This document shows, in pieces, positions 40,081 to 48,336 of a stretch of 64,000 bases of DNA. Numbering within the stretch: the first letter of the stretch is position 1; every line of letters begins with the position of its first letter. The position numbers were made by a program, and so were the translations under genes. Under the pieces are notes generated by a model. It was given only the letters and a program-made list of their open reading frames with translations, searched no databases and had not been told where the DNA came from. Source of the stretch: Acerihabitans sp015654925 (lineage in GTDB: Bacteria; Pseudomonadota; Gammaproteobacteria; Enterobacterales; Enterobacteriaceae); the NCBI RefSeq assembly GCF_047324175.1, contig NZ_CP178732.1, positions 248,001 through 312,000 on the forward strand, in the 5' to 3' direction.

Positions 40081-41334
40081 TTAACGCAAACGTTCCGCGC
40101 CTTTGGTGGCCGCCTGCATGGCCGCGTCCGGCGTCGCCTGATTTTGCAGCACTTGCTGCAGATTTTGTTGCAGCAAGCTGGACAGCTGTGAATAAGCGGG
40201 GATTTCAGGACGCGATAACATCACGTTCAGGGATTGTTTCGCCGCGGCGATGACCGGTTCCTGGCCTTGCTGAACTTTCGGATCGTCATACGAGGACTTC
40301 CAGATGGGCAGGCTCAGCCGGGAGTATTTATCCTGTACCGGCTGCGACGTTATATAGCTGATGTACTGCCACGCCTGGTCGGGATGCTGGCTGGCTTTGG
40401 CAATGCCCAGGCCCATGGAGCCATTGACCGCGGAGACGCCGCCGGCCGTGGAACCCGGCGCCGGTACGATACCGACATCGCCGGCTACTTTACTTTGCTT
40501 CGGATCGTTGGCCATGTTGTACATGTAGGTCCAGTTCAGCGCAAAAGCGGCATCGCCGTTGGAGAAGGCTTTACGGACATCTTCTTCCAGATATTCGCGG
40601 GAATTAGGGTTGGTCAGGCCTTTATCCAGCGTCTCTTTCATATAATTGACGGCCTGCATGGCGCCGGGATTGGTAAAGTTCAGTTTGCCTTGTTCGAAGA
40701 ATTGGCCCTTGAAGGCCGAGACCAGCGTGGTGTAATCGCAAATCAGCGCTTCGGCCTGCGACCAGCTCCAGACCAGCGGATATTTAACAATGCCTTTTTG
40801 TTTTAAAATCTCGGACTGCTGCTCCACCTGTTGCCAGGTTTGCGGCGGGGTGGCGATACCGGCCTTGGCGAGCATGGCTTTATTGTAATACAGATATTTG
40901 GTGTCCAATATCCACGGCAGGCCCCAGACTTTATCCTGATAGGTTACGGTGCTCATGGCGCCGGGGAAAATCTTTTGGCTATCGGCGGTATTAATCCGCG
41001 CCGTAACGTCCTGCAATAAGCCGAACTTGGTGAATTCCGCCGGCCAGATGGCATCGAACAATACAACATCATAACCATTGCCGCCGGCGCCGCGGGCCGC
41101 CACGATTTTATCGTGCAAGGCTTCGTAAGGTACGAATTCCAGGTTTACGTCGATATCCGGATGCTGCTGGGTGAAATCGGTGGTCATGGCGCGGATATCG
41201 CTTTCGCTATAGGCGGCCTGGGTCATAAACAGCGCGTTGATCCTGGTGTTTGCCAGGGCCGATGCCGACAGTCCCAGCGAGATGACCGACAGCGCGCACA
41301 GCGTCAGGGCGGGATATATTCTCTTCATTTTCAT
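40081..41334 (-). CDS. Sugar ABC transporter substrate-binding protein
   Basis: A 417-residue family 1 solute-binding protein. The signal peptide (MKMKRIYPALTLCALSVISL, cut after ALA near residue 28) sends it to the periplasm. The mature part has the usual features of the family: a YDVVLFDAIWPAEF segment and VWGLPWILDTKYLYYNK. GGAG lies 7 bases before the ATG. First gene of the operon. The sugar cannot be told from sequence alone, though the pairing with a PfkB kinase and a ROK repressor suggests a small carbohydrate. Confidence 0.92.
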   Translation of the reverse strand: MKMKRIYPALTLCALSVISLGLSASALANTRINALFMTQAAYSESDIRAMTTDFTQQHPDIDVNLEFVPYEALHDKIVAARGAGGNGYDVVLFDAIWPAEFTKFGLLQDVTARINTADSQKIFPGAMSTVTYQDKVWGLPWILDTKYLYYNKAMLAKAGIATPPQTWQQVEQQSEILKQKGIVKYPLVWSWSQAEALICDYTTLVSAFKGQFFEQGKLNFTNPGAMQAVNYMKETLDKGLTNPNSREYLEEDVRKAFSNGDAAFALNWTYMYNMANDPKQSKVAGDVGIVPAPGSTAGGVSAVNGSMGLGIAKASQHPDQAWQYISYITSQPVQDKYSRLSLPIWKSSYDDPKVQQGQEPVIAAAKQSLNVMLSRPEIPAYSQLSSLLQQNLQQVLQNQATPDAAMQAATKGAERLR

Positions 41335-41374
41335 TATCTCTCTCCGGAATCAGATTGCAGGGGTGGTAGTTATT

Positions 41375-41391
41375 AAATCAATTTGATTGCT
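41375..41391. promoter_or_regulatory. ROK-type operator, ABC operon side
   Basis: AAATCAATTTGATTGCT contains the near-palindrome AATCAATTTGATT. An identical 17-mer is found at 41531-41547 on the ROK side of the same gap. Confidence 0.75.
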
Positions 41392-41530
41392 TTAATGGCC
41401 GAAAGCAATGGCCAACATCTCACCTTGTGACCGATATCTCGCCACATTTTTTTAACATTAAGGCTCATATTGCCGTTACTGGCGATAAACGGTGCAATCC
41501 TCATGCCGAAATTTGCCCAAGGCGATTAAT

Positions 41531-41547
41531 AAATCAATTTGATTGCT
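41531..41547. promoter_or_regulatory. ROK-type operator, regulator gene side
   Basis: Second exact copy of the 17-mer, overlapping a TATAAA (41546-41551) that is the likely -10 of the ROK gene, so the protein could also repress itself. Confidence 0.75.
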
Positions 41548-41596
41548 ATAAAACATCTGCACATACTGACGCAACGGTAGCAAGCGGTAGGGACTA

Positions 41597-42769
41597 ATGA
41601 GAACATCGGGAACCAATCTGGAGCATGCCAGGGCGCATAACCGCCGCGTGGTCATCGAGGCTATCCGGCTGAACGGCGAATTAACGCGCGCCGAGCTGGC
41701 GCGCCTGACGGCGCTGACTCCCCAAACCGTGTCCAACATCGTGGCGGAACTCGGGCAAGCCGGAATTTTGTCCTCCCATCTGCCGCGCCGCGTGGGAGGC
41801 AGGGGGCAGCCGGCGGTACCCGTTACCCTTAATCCGGACAGCGCCTACTCCATCGGCATCCATCTCGATCATCAAACCTTATTGATTGTGCTGGTGGATC
41901 TTACCGGCAATGTGCGCTTCAGGCGCCTTTGTTTGGTGCAAAAGCCCCAGCCCGGTGCAACCCTGGGATTGATTAAGATGCTGTTGGCGGAAATGAAACA
42001 GCAGGCTCCCATCGACTGGGGCAAAATGCTGGGCATCGGCGTTGTGATGCCGGGGCCGTTTGGCGTCGAAGGGCTCTCGTCCCAAGGCCCGACCACGCTG
42101 CATGGCTGGGAAAACGTGGATGTGGAGGCGGAGCTGGCGGCCGCCACCGGATTGCCGGTCACCCTGGAAAATGACGCCACCGTCGCGGCCATCGGCGAGC
42201 GGTTTCACGGGGTGGCCAAGCAGCTGGATTCATTTATTTATCTCTATATAGGTACCGGGCTGGGCGCGGGGATCTTTACCGACGGCCATATTTATACCGG
42301 CCACGCGCATAACGCCGGAGAAGTGGGGCATATGGTGGTACAGCCGGAGGGACGGTCCTGTTATTGCGGCAATCATGGCTGCCTGGAACGCTATCTCTCC
42401 CTGCAAGCGGCTTACGAGGCCTGTGGTCTGGACCCGATGACCGCCATGCCCGAAGATTTGCTGGCGGTGGATGAAACCTGTTTTGATCGCTGGGTCGAGT
42501 CGGCGCTGCCGGCCACCCGCCAGGGGATCAATATCCTGGAATGCGTGTTTGATGCGGAGGCGGTGATTATCGGCGGCCTGATGCCCCAGGCGCTGCTGGA
42601 GAAAATCGTAAGGCGCCTGTCGCCGCTGCTGAGCTCGGTGCGCAGTAAATACCGGGACGGCAGCCGGGTAAGGATAGGTATGACCGGCACCGATACCGCG
42701 GCCCTGGGCGCGGCGGCGCTGCCGATTTTCGATGAATTCAATCCGCAGTATGAAGTGCTGCTCAAATAA
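41597..42769 (+). CDS. ROK-family transcriptional repressor
   Basis: A 390-residue protein with an N-terminal winged helix (residues about 10-75; LTRAELARLTALTPQTVSNIV) and a C-terminal ROK sugar-kinase-like domain with the zinc cluster CYCGNHGCLE. Such proteins (NagC, Mlc, XylR types) bind a sugar or sugar phosphate and leave DNA. It is divergent from the sugar ABC operon with two identical operator copies between them, which makes it the likely repressor of that operon. TAGGGA precedes the ATG. Confidence 0.92.
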   Translation: MRTSGTNLEHARAHNRRVVIEAIRLNGELTRAELARLTALTPQTVSNIVAELGQAGILSSHLPRRVGGRGQPAVPVTLNPDSAYSIGIHLDHQTLLIVLVDLTGNVRFRRLCLVQKPQPGATLGLIKMLLAEMKQQAPIDWGKMLGIGVVMPGPFGVEGLSSQGPTTLHGWENVDVEAELAAATGLPVTLENDATVAAIGERFHGVAKQLDSFIYLYIGTGLGAGIFTDGHIYTGHAHNAGEVGHMVVQPEGRSCYCGNHGCLERYLSLQAAYEACGLDPMTAMPEDLLAVDETCFDRWVESALPATRQGINILECVFDAEAVIIGGLMPQALLEKIVRRLSPLLSSVRSKYRDGSRVRIGMTGTDTAALGAAALPIFDEFNPQYEVLLK

Positions 42770-42810
42770 CCCGGCCATCCGATGGCGGATGGCCGGGCCG
42801 GCATGCGGGA

Positions 42811-43572
42811 TCAGTGCAGGATCTGCGACAAAAAGGCGCGGGTGCGCTCCGATTTCGGCTGGGTGAAAAACTCGTCCGGCGAGGATTGTTCAACGATCTC
42901 CCCGCGATCCATAAAGATCACCCGATCGGCCACGGTGCGGGCAAAACCCATCTCATGGGTTACGCACAGCATGGTCATGCCGTCATTGGCCAAGCCGATC
43001 ATGGTATCAAGCACCTCTTTCACCATTTCCGGGTCCAGGGCCGAGGTCGGTTCATCAAACAGCATGATTTTCGGTTTCATGCACAGTGACCGGGCGATGG
43101 CTACCCGCTGCTGCTGGCCGCCGGATAGCTGGCCGGGAAACTTATGGGCATGCTCGACAATCCGCACCCGTTGCAGGTAGTGCATGGCCAGCTCTTCGGC
43201 CTCTTTTTTCGGCATCTTGCGCACCCAGATCGGCGCCAGGGTGCAGTTTTGCAACACCGTTAAATGCGGGAACAGGTTGAAATGCTGGAATACCATGCCG
43301 ACTTCGGTGCGTACGCGTTCGATATTGCGCAAGTCATCGTCCAGCAAGGTACCGTCAACCACGATTTTCCCTTGCTGATGTTCTTCCAGGTGATTAATGC
43401 AACGGATGGTGGTGGACTTGCCAGACCCCGAGGGGCCGCATAATACGATGCGTTCGCCGGCTTTCACATGCAAATTGATATCTTTCAATACATGGAATTG
43501 ACCATACCATTTATTGACATTTTCCAGCGTAATCATCAAGCGGTCAGGCTGGTTGGCGTTATTTTCGCTCAT
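42811..43572 (-). CDS. yhdZ: Amino-acid ABC transporter ATP-binding protein YhdZ
   Basis: A 253-residue ATPase of the polar-amino-acid type. Walker A CGPSGSGKST, signature LSGGQQQRVAIARSL and Walker B MLFDEPTSALDPEMV are intact. ATG 43572 has GAGG six bases upstream; a TTG at 43584 is less likely. It is the last gene of yhdWXYZ and, as in E. coli, it lies on the far side of the rRNA operon, here separated from it by an accessory block. Confidence 0.94.
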   Translation of the reverse strand: MSENNANQPDRLMITLENVNKWYGQFHVLKDINLHVKAGERIVLCGPSGSGKSTTIRCINHLEEHQQGKIVVDGTLLDDDLRNIERVRTEVGMVFQHFNLFPHLTVLQNCTLAPIWVRKMPKKEAEELAMHYLQRVRIVEHAHKFPGQLSGGQQQRVAIARSLCMKPKIMLFDEPTSALDPEMVKEVLDTMIGLANDGMTMLCVTHEMGFARTVADRVIFMDRGEIVEQSSPDEFFTQPKSERTRAFLSQILH

Positions 43573-43580
43573 GTGGTACC

Positions 43581-44693
43581 TCAATGCGTGGAGGAATGTC
43601 CGGTTTGAAAGCGCTTTTCCAAATGTTGGCTATAGCGGGACATGCTAAAACAAAAAATCCAATAAACAGCCGCGGCAAAGACATAACCTTCCGTCGACAT
43701 TCCGAGCCAGGCCGGGTCAACCGTGGCCTGCTGTACGCTACTGAACAGATCAAATAGCCCGATAATTACCACCAGGCTGGTATCTTTAAACAGCGCGATA
43801 ATGGTATTGACCAGGCCGGGGATTACCATTTTCAGGGCCTGCGGCAAAATCACCAGCCCCTGGGTTTTCCAATAGCTCAAGGCCAGCGACTCCGCCGCCT
43901 CGTATTGGCCTTTGGGCAGGGCCTGCAAGCCGCCGCGCACCACTTCCGCCACATAGGCGGATTGGAACATGATGACCCCTACCAAAGCCCGGATCAGCTT
44001 ATCAATATTGGTACCTTCGGCCAGGAACAGCGGCAGCATGACCGACGACATAAATAACACGGTAATCAGCGGCACGCCGCGCCAGAACTCGATAAAGATG
44101 ATGGAAAGCCATTTAACCACCGGCATATGCGAACGCCGGCCCAACGCCAGGATGATACCCAGGGGGAGCGCGCCGGCGATACCCACCGCCGCGATGATAA
44201 GCGTCAGGGTCAGCCCGCCCCACTGGCGGGTTTCCACCCGGGATAAGCCGAAAAATCCGCCGTACAGCATCACCCAGGTAAAAATGGGAAATACCACCGC
44301 CCAGCAGGCGATATAACGTCCACGCCTGGGCATGGCGCGCCAGAACATGGGCAGCAGGCTCAGCAGCCCGACCACCAGGGTCAGGTTAATGCGCCAGCGT
44401 TCGCCAAAGGGGTAGAGGCCATACATAAACTGGCCGAAGCGGGCGTGGATAAACACCCAGCAAGCGCCGTCGCGGGTGCAATCAGCGCGGGTGGAGCCTA
44501 CGAAATTTGCCTGTAGTATCAGCCAGTTAATCAATGGCGGAATGATAATCCATAACAGCCACAAGCAAAACAGCGTCAACAGGCTATTGCCGATACTGGA
44601 AAATAAATTCTGGCGCATCCAGAGCATTGCAAGGGCCAGCCGGCTTCGCGACGCTGTCGCTATGGGTTCTTGCGGATTCAAGGTCATAGTCAT
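43581..44693 (-). CDS. yhdY: Amino-acid ABC transporter permease YhdY
   Basis: A 370-residue inner-membrane permease, AapM-like. It has a long N-terminal part with two to three hydrophobic segments and a C-terminal permease core with the motif EAAESLALSYWKTQGLVILP (key parts). GGGA lies 6 bases before the ATG. It works with YhdX to form the channel. Located 8 bases before yhdZ. Confidence 0.94.
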   Translation of the reverse strand: MTMTLNPQEPIATASRSRLALAMLWMRQNLFSSIGNSLLTLFCLWLLWIIIPPLINWLILQANFVGSTRADCTRDGACWVFIHARFGQFMYGLYPFGERWRINLTLVVGLLSLLPMFWRAMPRRGRYIACWAVVFPIFTWVMLYGGFFGLSRVETRQWGGLTLTLIIAAVGIAGALPLGIILALGRRSHMPVVKWLSIIFIEFWRGVPLITVLFMSSVMLPLFLAEGTNIDKLIRALVGVIMFQSAYVAEVVRGGLQALPKGQYEAAESLALSYWKTQGLVILPQALKMVIPGLVNTIIALFKDTSLVVIIGLFDLFSSVQQATVDPAWLGMSTEGYVFAAAVYWIFCFSMSRYSQHLEKRFQTGHSSTH

Positions 44694-44702
44694 AAGTGTC
44701 CC

Positions 44703-45881
44703 TTAGCGCTCAACCAACGCTTTACGCTGGTTGTAAATATTCATTAAAAACGAAATCGCCAGGCTGATAATCAAATATACCGACATGGTGATGGCGATAG
44801 TTTCAATGGCTTGTCCGGTCTGGTTGAGCACCGAACCGGCGAACAGGGACACCATATCCGGGTAACCGATGGCGGCCGCCAGCGACGAGTTCTTGACGAT
44901 ATTCAAATACTGGCTGGTCAGGGGAGGAATGATGACGCGCATTGCCTGCGGCAAAATAACCTGATTGAGGGTCACCGGATTCGGCAAACCCAGCGACCGG
45001 GCCGCTTCGTGCTGGCCGTACGGCACGGATTGAATTCCTGAGCGGATCACTTCGGCGATAAAGGTCGAGGTGTAAACCGACAATGCCAGGGTCAACGCCG
45101 CCAGTTCGGGAATCAGCACCATGCCGCCGCGAAAATTAAATCCGCGTAGCTGCGGCAAATCCCAATGGATGGCCGCGCCGGCCACTAGCTGGGCTATGCC
45201 GGGCAAGGCAATCAGCAGTACGATGATCCAGGGCCAGCTGCGCCGCAGTTCACCGGTCGCCATCTGATGGCGGCGGTTCACCCGGAACAACGCCGCCGAC
45301 ACGACGATGGCCAGCACTAGCGCCGCCAGCGTGGCGATAGCACCTTCGCCCGCCGCAGGCAAGGGCATATACAAACCGCGGTTGCTCAAAAACATCAGGT
45401 CAAAAGCATTAACCGCCTGACGCGGACCGGGCAAATTGCGCAGTACGGCAAAATACCAGAAAAAGATTTGCAGCAGCGGCGGGATATTACGGAAAATTTC
45501 GATATAAATCGTAGAGAGTTTGCGTAACAGCCAATTCTCCGACAGCCGGGCGAGCCCGACAAAAAAACCGATAAAAGAAGCAAATACAATGCAAAGAGCG
45601 GAAACCAATAAGGTATTCAGTAATCCGACTATAAACACCCGGCCGTAGGTGTCGCCCTGTTCAAACGGGATCAGATGTTGCACGATGCCGAAGCCGGCGG
45701 AGTCGGTTAAAAAGCCGAAACCGGAAGTAATGCCGCGGTTGTTGAGATTGGTCAGGGTATTGTGCAGGATGTAGCCGCCGAAAACGAGAAACACCACGAC
45801 GGCCAATATCTGGTAAATCCAGGCGCGAACCGCAGGGTTGGTCAACGAGAAGGCACCTTTTACGGTTTGGCGTTGTTGCAT
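44703..45881 (-). CDS. yhdX: Amino-acid ABC transporter permease YhdX
   Basis: A 392-residue permease, AapQ-like, with several hydrophobic segments and the coupling motif HEAARSLGLPNPVTLNQVILP (key parts). ATG 45881 (MQQRQTVKGAF) has GAGG eight bases upstream and gives the known length; a reading up to 46010 would run over the preceding hairpin. It precedes yhdY by 9 bases. Confidence 0.94.
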   Translation of the reverse strand: MQQRQTVKGAFSLTNPAVRAWIYQILAVVVFLVFGGYILHNTLTNLNNRGITSGFGFLTDSAGFGIVQHLIPFEQGDTYGRVFIVGLLNTLLVSALCIVFASFIGFFVGLARLSENWLLRKLSTIYIEIFRNIPPLLQIFFWYFAVLRNLPGPRQAVNAFDLMFLSNRGLYMPLPAAGEGAIATLAALVLAIVVSAALFRVNRRHQMATGELRRSWPWIIVLLIALPGIAQLVAGAAIHWDLPQLRGFNFRGGMVLIPELAALTLALSVYTSTFIAEVIRSGIQSVPYGQHEAARSLGLPNPVTLNQVILPQAMRVIIPPLTSQYLNIVKNSSLAAAIGYPDMVSLFAGSVLNQTGQAIETIAITMSVYLIISLAISFLMNIYNQRKALVER

Positions 45882-45910
45882 GTGGGAAGCCTCAGAGTGA
45901 AATAATCTGA

Positions 45911-45943
45911 CAGAAACACCGGCATACGATGCCGGTGTTTCTG
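45911..45943 (-). promoter_or_regulatory. 15-bp hairpin between yhdW and yhdX
   Basis: CAGAAACACCGGCAT (45911-45925) and its exact reverse complement (45929-45943) flank a three-base loop. It lies in the 79-base gap after the binding-protein stop. No T tract follows strongly, so it may protect the yhdW mRNA 3' end or partly stop transcription, giving more binding protein than permease. Confidence 0.75.
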
Positions 45944-45960
45944 CACTGTGGCTGGGGTGA

Positions 45961-46986
45961 TTAACGAACCGGCGGCGCGTATTGGATGCCGCCTTGATTC
46001 CATAATGCATTCAGGCCGCGTTTGATTTTCAGCTCGCTGCCCGCACCAACGTTACGATCGAAGATTTCACTGTAATTGCCGACTTGCTTAACGATTTTAA
46101 ACGCCCAATCGTTCGGCAATTTCAGCTGTTCGCCGAAGTTGCCTTCTTTACCCAGCAGATGGGCCATATCAGGATTCAGCGGGTTGGCGACCATTTGGTC
46201 GACATTTTTCGAGGTCACGCCCATTTCTTCCGCGTCCAGCATGGCATACAGCGACCATTTGACAATGGTAAACCAATCATCGTCACCGCGGCGTACCACC
46301 GGGCCCAGAGGTTCTTTGGAAATCACTTCCGGCAAGACGACATAATCATCCGGTTTGCCCAATTTGATACGTAGCGCGTAAAGCTGGGACTGGTCGGAGG
46401 ATAAGGTATCGCAACGGCCGGATTCCAGCGCTTTGGCGCTTTCGTCCGAACGGTCGAAGGTCACCGGCGTATATTGCATTTTGTTGGCTTTGAAATAGTC
46501 GGCCACGTTCAGCTCGGTATCGGTGCCGGCCTGGATACATACGGTGGCGCCGTCCAAATCTTTAGCGCTTTTCAGCCCGGCTTTCTTATGGGTCAGGAAG
46601 CCGATGCCGTCGTAATAGTTAACGCCGGCGAATACCATGCCCATGGACGAGTCGCGGGAAGACGTCCAGGTGGTATTGCGCGACAGGATGTCCACTTCGC
46701 CGGATTGCAGGGCGGTGAAACGCTCTTTGGCGGTCAGGGGGGTATATTTAACTTTGGTATCATCGCCAAAAACGGCCGCGGCTACGGCGCGGCAAACATC
46801 CACATCGATACCGGTGAATTTACCGTTGGCATCGGCATAGGAAAAACCCGGCAAACCATCGCTGATACCGCATTGCACAAAACCTTTCTTTTTCACCGCA
46901 TCCAACGTCGTGCCTGCATGTGCCTGGTTGGCTAGCGCAAACAGCGTGGCCGCGGCAACCAACGTAGAAATCATCATTTTTTTCAT
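45961..46986 (-). CDS. yhdW: Amino-acid ABC transporter binding protein YhdW
   Basis: A 341-residue family 3 solute-binding protein. Signal peptide MKKMMISTLVAAATLFALAN (cut after AHA near residue 24). The mature segment has the AapJ-like pattern: KGFVQCGISDGLPGFSYAD, FTGIDVDVCRAVAAAVFGD (key parts), ILSRNTTWTSSRD. It binds polar amino acids in related systems; the ligand of YhdW itself is not established. ATG 46986 has AGGA seven bases upstream. It is read from the sigma-54 promoter at 47097-47114. Confidence 0.94.
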   Translation of the reverse strand: MKKMMISTLVAAATLFALANQAHAGTTLDAVKKKGFVQCGISDGLPGFSYADANGKFTGIDVDVCRAVAAAVFGDDTKVKYTPLTAKERFTALQSGEVDILSRNTTWTSSRDSSMGMVFAGVNYYDGIGFLTHKKAGLKSAKDLDGATVCIQAGTDTELNVADYFKANKMQYTPVTFDRSDESAKALESGRCDTLSSDQSQLYALRIKLGKPDDYVVLPEVISKEPLGPVVRRGDDDWFTIVKWSLYAMLDAEEMGVTSKNVDQMVANPLNPDMAHLLGKEGNFGEQLKLPNDWAFKIVKQVGNYSEIFDRNVGAGSELKIKRGLNALWNQGGIQYAPPVR

Positions 46987-47096
46987 AAAGCATCCTGTGA
47001 GGCAGAAAATTAAAGCTAATGGTTTTGATGCACCTTTGCTGCGCATCCTTAAAAGGCGGTTGGCTTAGCGCCACTGACCGTACGACGAACTTGATA

Positions 47097-47114
47097 TAGC
47101 AAATGGGATGCCAA
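47097..47114 (-). promoter_or_regulatory. Sigma-54 promoter of yhdWXYZ
   Basis: Minus-strand TTGGCATCCCATTTGCTA: the -24 GG (47112-47111) and -12 GC (47100-47099) are exactly 10 bases apart, and TGGC and TTGC are both matched. Expected start is about 47088, about 100 bases before the yhdW ATG. Confidence 0.85.
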
Positions 47115-47187
47115 AATGGCAGCAGCCCGCCCAATCAGTGAACTAACATATTTTTAACATGGCATTAGGTCATAAACTGGGCAATGG

Positions 47188-47204
47188 GGCACATTTTTGG
47201 TGCG
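47188..47204 (-). promoter_or_regulatory. NtrC binding site, centre about -108
   Basis: GGCACATTTTTGGTGCG matches the NtrC consensus (TGCACCA-N3-TGGTGCA) with both GCAC and TGGTGC arms. Its centre is about 108 bases upstream of the expected start. Confidence 0.78.
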
Positions 47205-47217
47205 CGCATGGAGGATT

Positions 47218-47234
47218 TGCACCAATGTGAGGCG
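47218..47234 (-). promoter_or_regulatory. NtrC binding site, centre about -138
   Basis: TGCACCAATGTGAGGCG has a perfect left arm (TGCACCA) and a weak right arm. It is 30 bases from the first site, close to the pair spacing of glnA. Confidence 0.65.
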
Positions 47235-47373
47235 GCTGGGCTTCCCAGCGGCGGGCTATTATCCGAGCTTTGGGTCTGGCGCGAGGCGCGGCGTTAGTTC
47301 CCCCTGCCTGAGCGCCTATGATAATAAAGCTTGCGCTGACCCGGGGATTATGAGTAAATAGCGTCAACGGTTT

Positions 47374-47384
47374 GTAGTACAGAC
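47374..47384 (+). promoter_or_regulatory. Possible cold-box in the csp 5' leader
   Basis: GTAGTACAGAC shares the GTACAGA core with the cold box of cspA-type leaders. A TTGCGC / TAAATA promoter with an 18-bp spacer lies just upstream (about 47329-47358), giving a leader of about 170 bases. The match is partial. Confidence 0.4.
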
Positions 47385-47544
47385 CTATTTATGTAAGCCA
47401 TTTTAGTAAAGTTGTTCAAGTAAAAGCGATAGTCTACCATCACTTCTTCGACGAATTTCCTTCTTAAGTGCCCATAAGTAATCCCTGGCAAACAGACCTC
47501 TTTAACGCCACATCGTGGCACAAATAATTATGAAGGAAGTATCT

Positions 47545-47757
47545 ATGTCTGACAAAATGACTGGTTTAGTAAAATGGTTTGACGCTGGTAAAGGTTTTGG
47601 TTTCATCACTCCTGCTGACGGCAGCAAAGACGTGTTCGTACACTTCTCCGCTATCCAGAGCAATGATTTCAAAACCCTCGACGAAGGTCAGCGTGTTGAA
47701 TTCACTATCGAAAAAGGCCAGAAAGGCCCATCTGCTGCTAACGTGGTTGCTCTGTAA
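47545..47757 (+). CDS. Cold-shock-like protein of the CspA family
   Basis: A 70-residue single-stranded nucleic-acid chaperone. The RNP1 motif KGFGFITP and RNP2 motif VFVHFSAI are intact, and the C-terminus KGPSAANVVAL is closest to CspC/CspE from memory. ATG 47545 has AAGGAAG before it; an upstream in-frame ATG at 47515 is not supported. A long 5' leader precedes it and a strong terminator follows. Which paralogue it is cannot be settled here. Confidence 0.93.
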   Translation: MSDKMTGLVKWFDAGKGFGFITPADGSKDVFVHFSAIQSNDFKTLDEGQRVEFTIEKGQKGPSAANVVAL

Positions 47758-47843
47758 CCCACAGCGGACCCAGACTACCGGAAGCCATTTTACGGTATTA
47801 ACCGTCTGAGTATGTTTTGTTCCCGGTATCTGAAAAAATTTAA

Positions 47844-47871
47844 GACCTCGACTCTGTCGGGGTTTTTTTTT
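47844..47871 (+). terminator. Terminator of the cold-shock gene
   Basis: CCTCGAC / GTCGGGG stem with a short TCT loop, followed by nine T. Confidence 0.92.
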
Positions 47872-47894
47872 GCCCTAAAAACAGCTTTTGTTCC

Positions 47895-47925
47895 TTGACT
47901 TAGAGCATGCTCTAAGCCGTAGCAT
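47895..47925 (+). promoter_or_regulatory. MerR-type promoter with 19-bp spacer
   Basis: TTGACT (47895-47900), a 19-bp spacer and TAGCAT (47920-47925). The spacer contains most of a perfect 16-bp palindrome TTAGAGCATGCTCTAA (47900-47915). The over-long spacer with a dyad is the hallmark of MerR-activated promoters. Confidence 0.88.
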
Positions 47926-47971
47926 AACTGTTGTCCGTACCATGTATGGCCGGCACACTACGAAGGCGAGT

Positions 47972-48334
47972 ATGAAAATTGGCGACATTGCAAAACAGAC
48001 GGGGCTGACGGCCCATACCCTGCGGTACTACGAACGCATCGGCCTGCTGCCCTACGTTCCGCGCGATGCTTCCGGCCAGCGTGATTATGATAATTCGGTC
48101 CTGATCTGGATTGCGTTTTTGCAGCGTTTGAAAACCACCGGCATGCCCCTGAGTGAAATGCTGCGCTACGCCCAACTGCGCGCGGACGGTCCGGCAACAA
48201 ACGCCGAGCGCCAGCAGTTGCTGGAGGAACATCGCGCCAGGCTGCGGATGCATATTACCGATCTTCAGGCCGCCTTGCGGGTGCTGGATGACAAAATTGC
48301 CGGTTATGCCGGCTCACACATTAATCAGGAGTGA
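47972..48334 (+). CDS. MerR-family transcriptional regulator
   Basis: A 120-residue regulator. Residues 1-70 form the MerR winged helix (MKIGDIAKQTGLTAHTLRYYERIGLLP) and the rest a coiled-coil dimer helix. No metal-binding cysteines are seen, so the effector is probably organic or redox. ATG 47972 has GAAGG five bases upstream; it lies after its own 19-bp-spacer promoter, which points to autoregulation. The decarboxylase-like gene starts 3 bases after its stop. Confidence 0.92.
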   Translation: MKIGDIAKQTGLTAHTLRYYERIGLLPYVPRDASGQRDYDNSVLIWIAFLQRLKTTGMPLSEMLRYAQLRADGPATNAERQQLLEEHRARLRMHITDLQAALRVLDDKIAGYAGSHINQE

Positions 48335-48336
48335 AT

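Noticed and set aside
41335..41374. CRP site in the ABC-ROK gap
   Set aside because: No TGTGA-N6-TCACA pattern could be seen; only the ROK-like 17-mers stand out.
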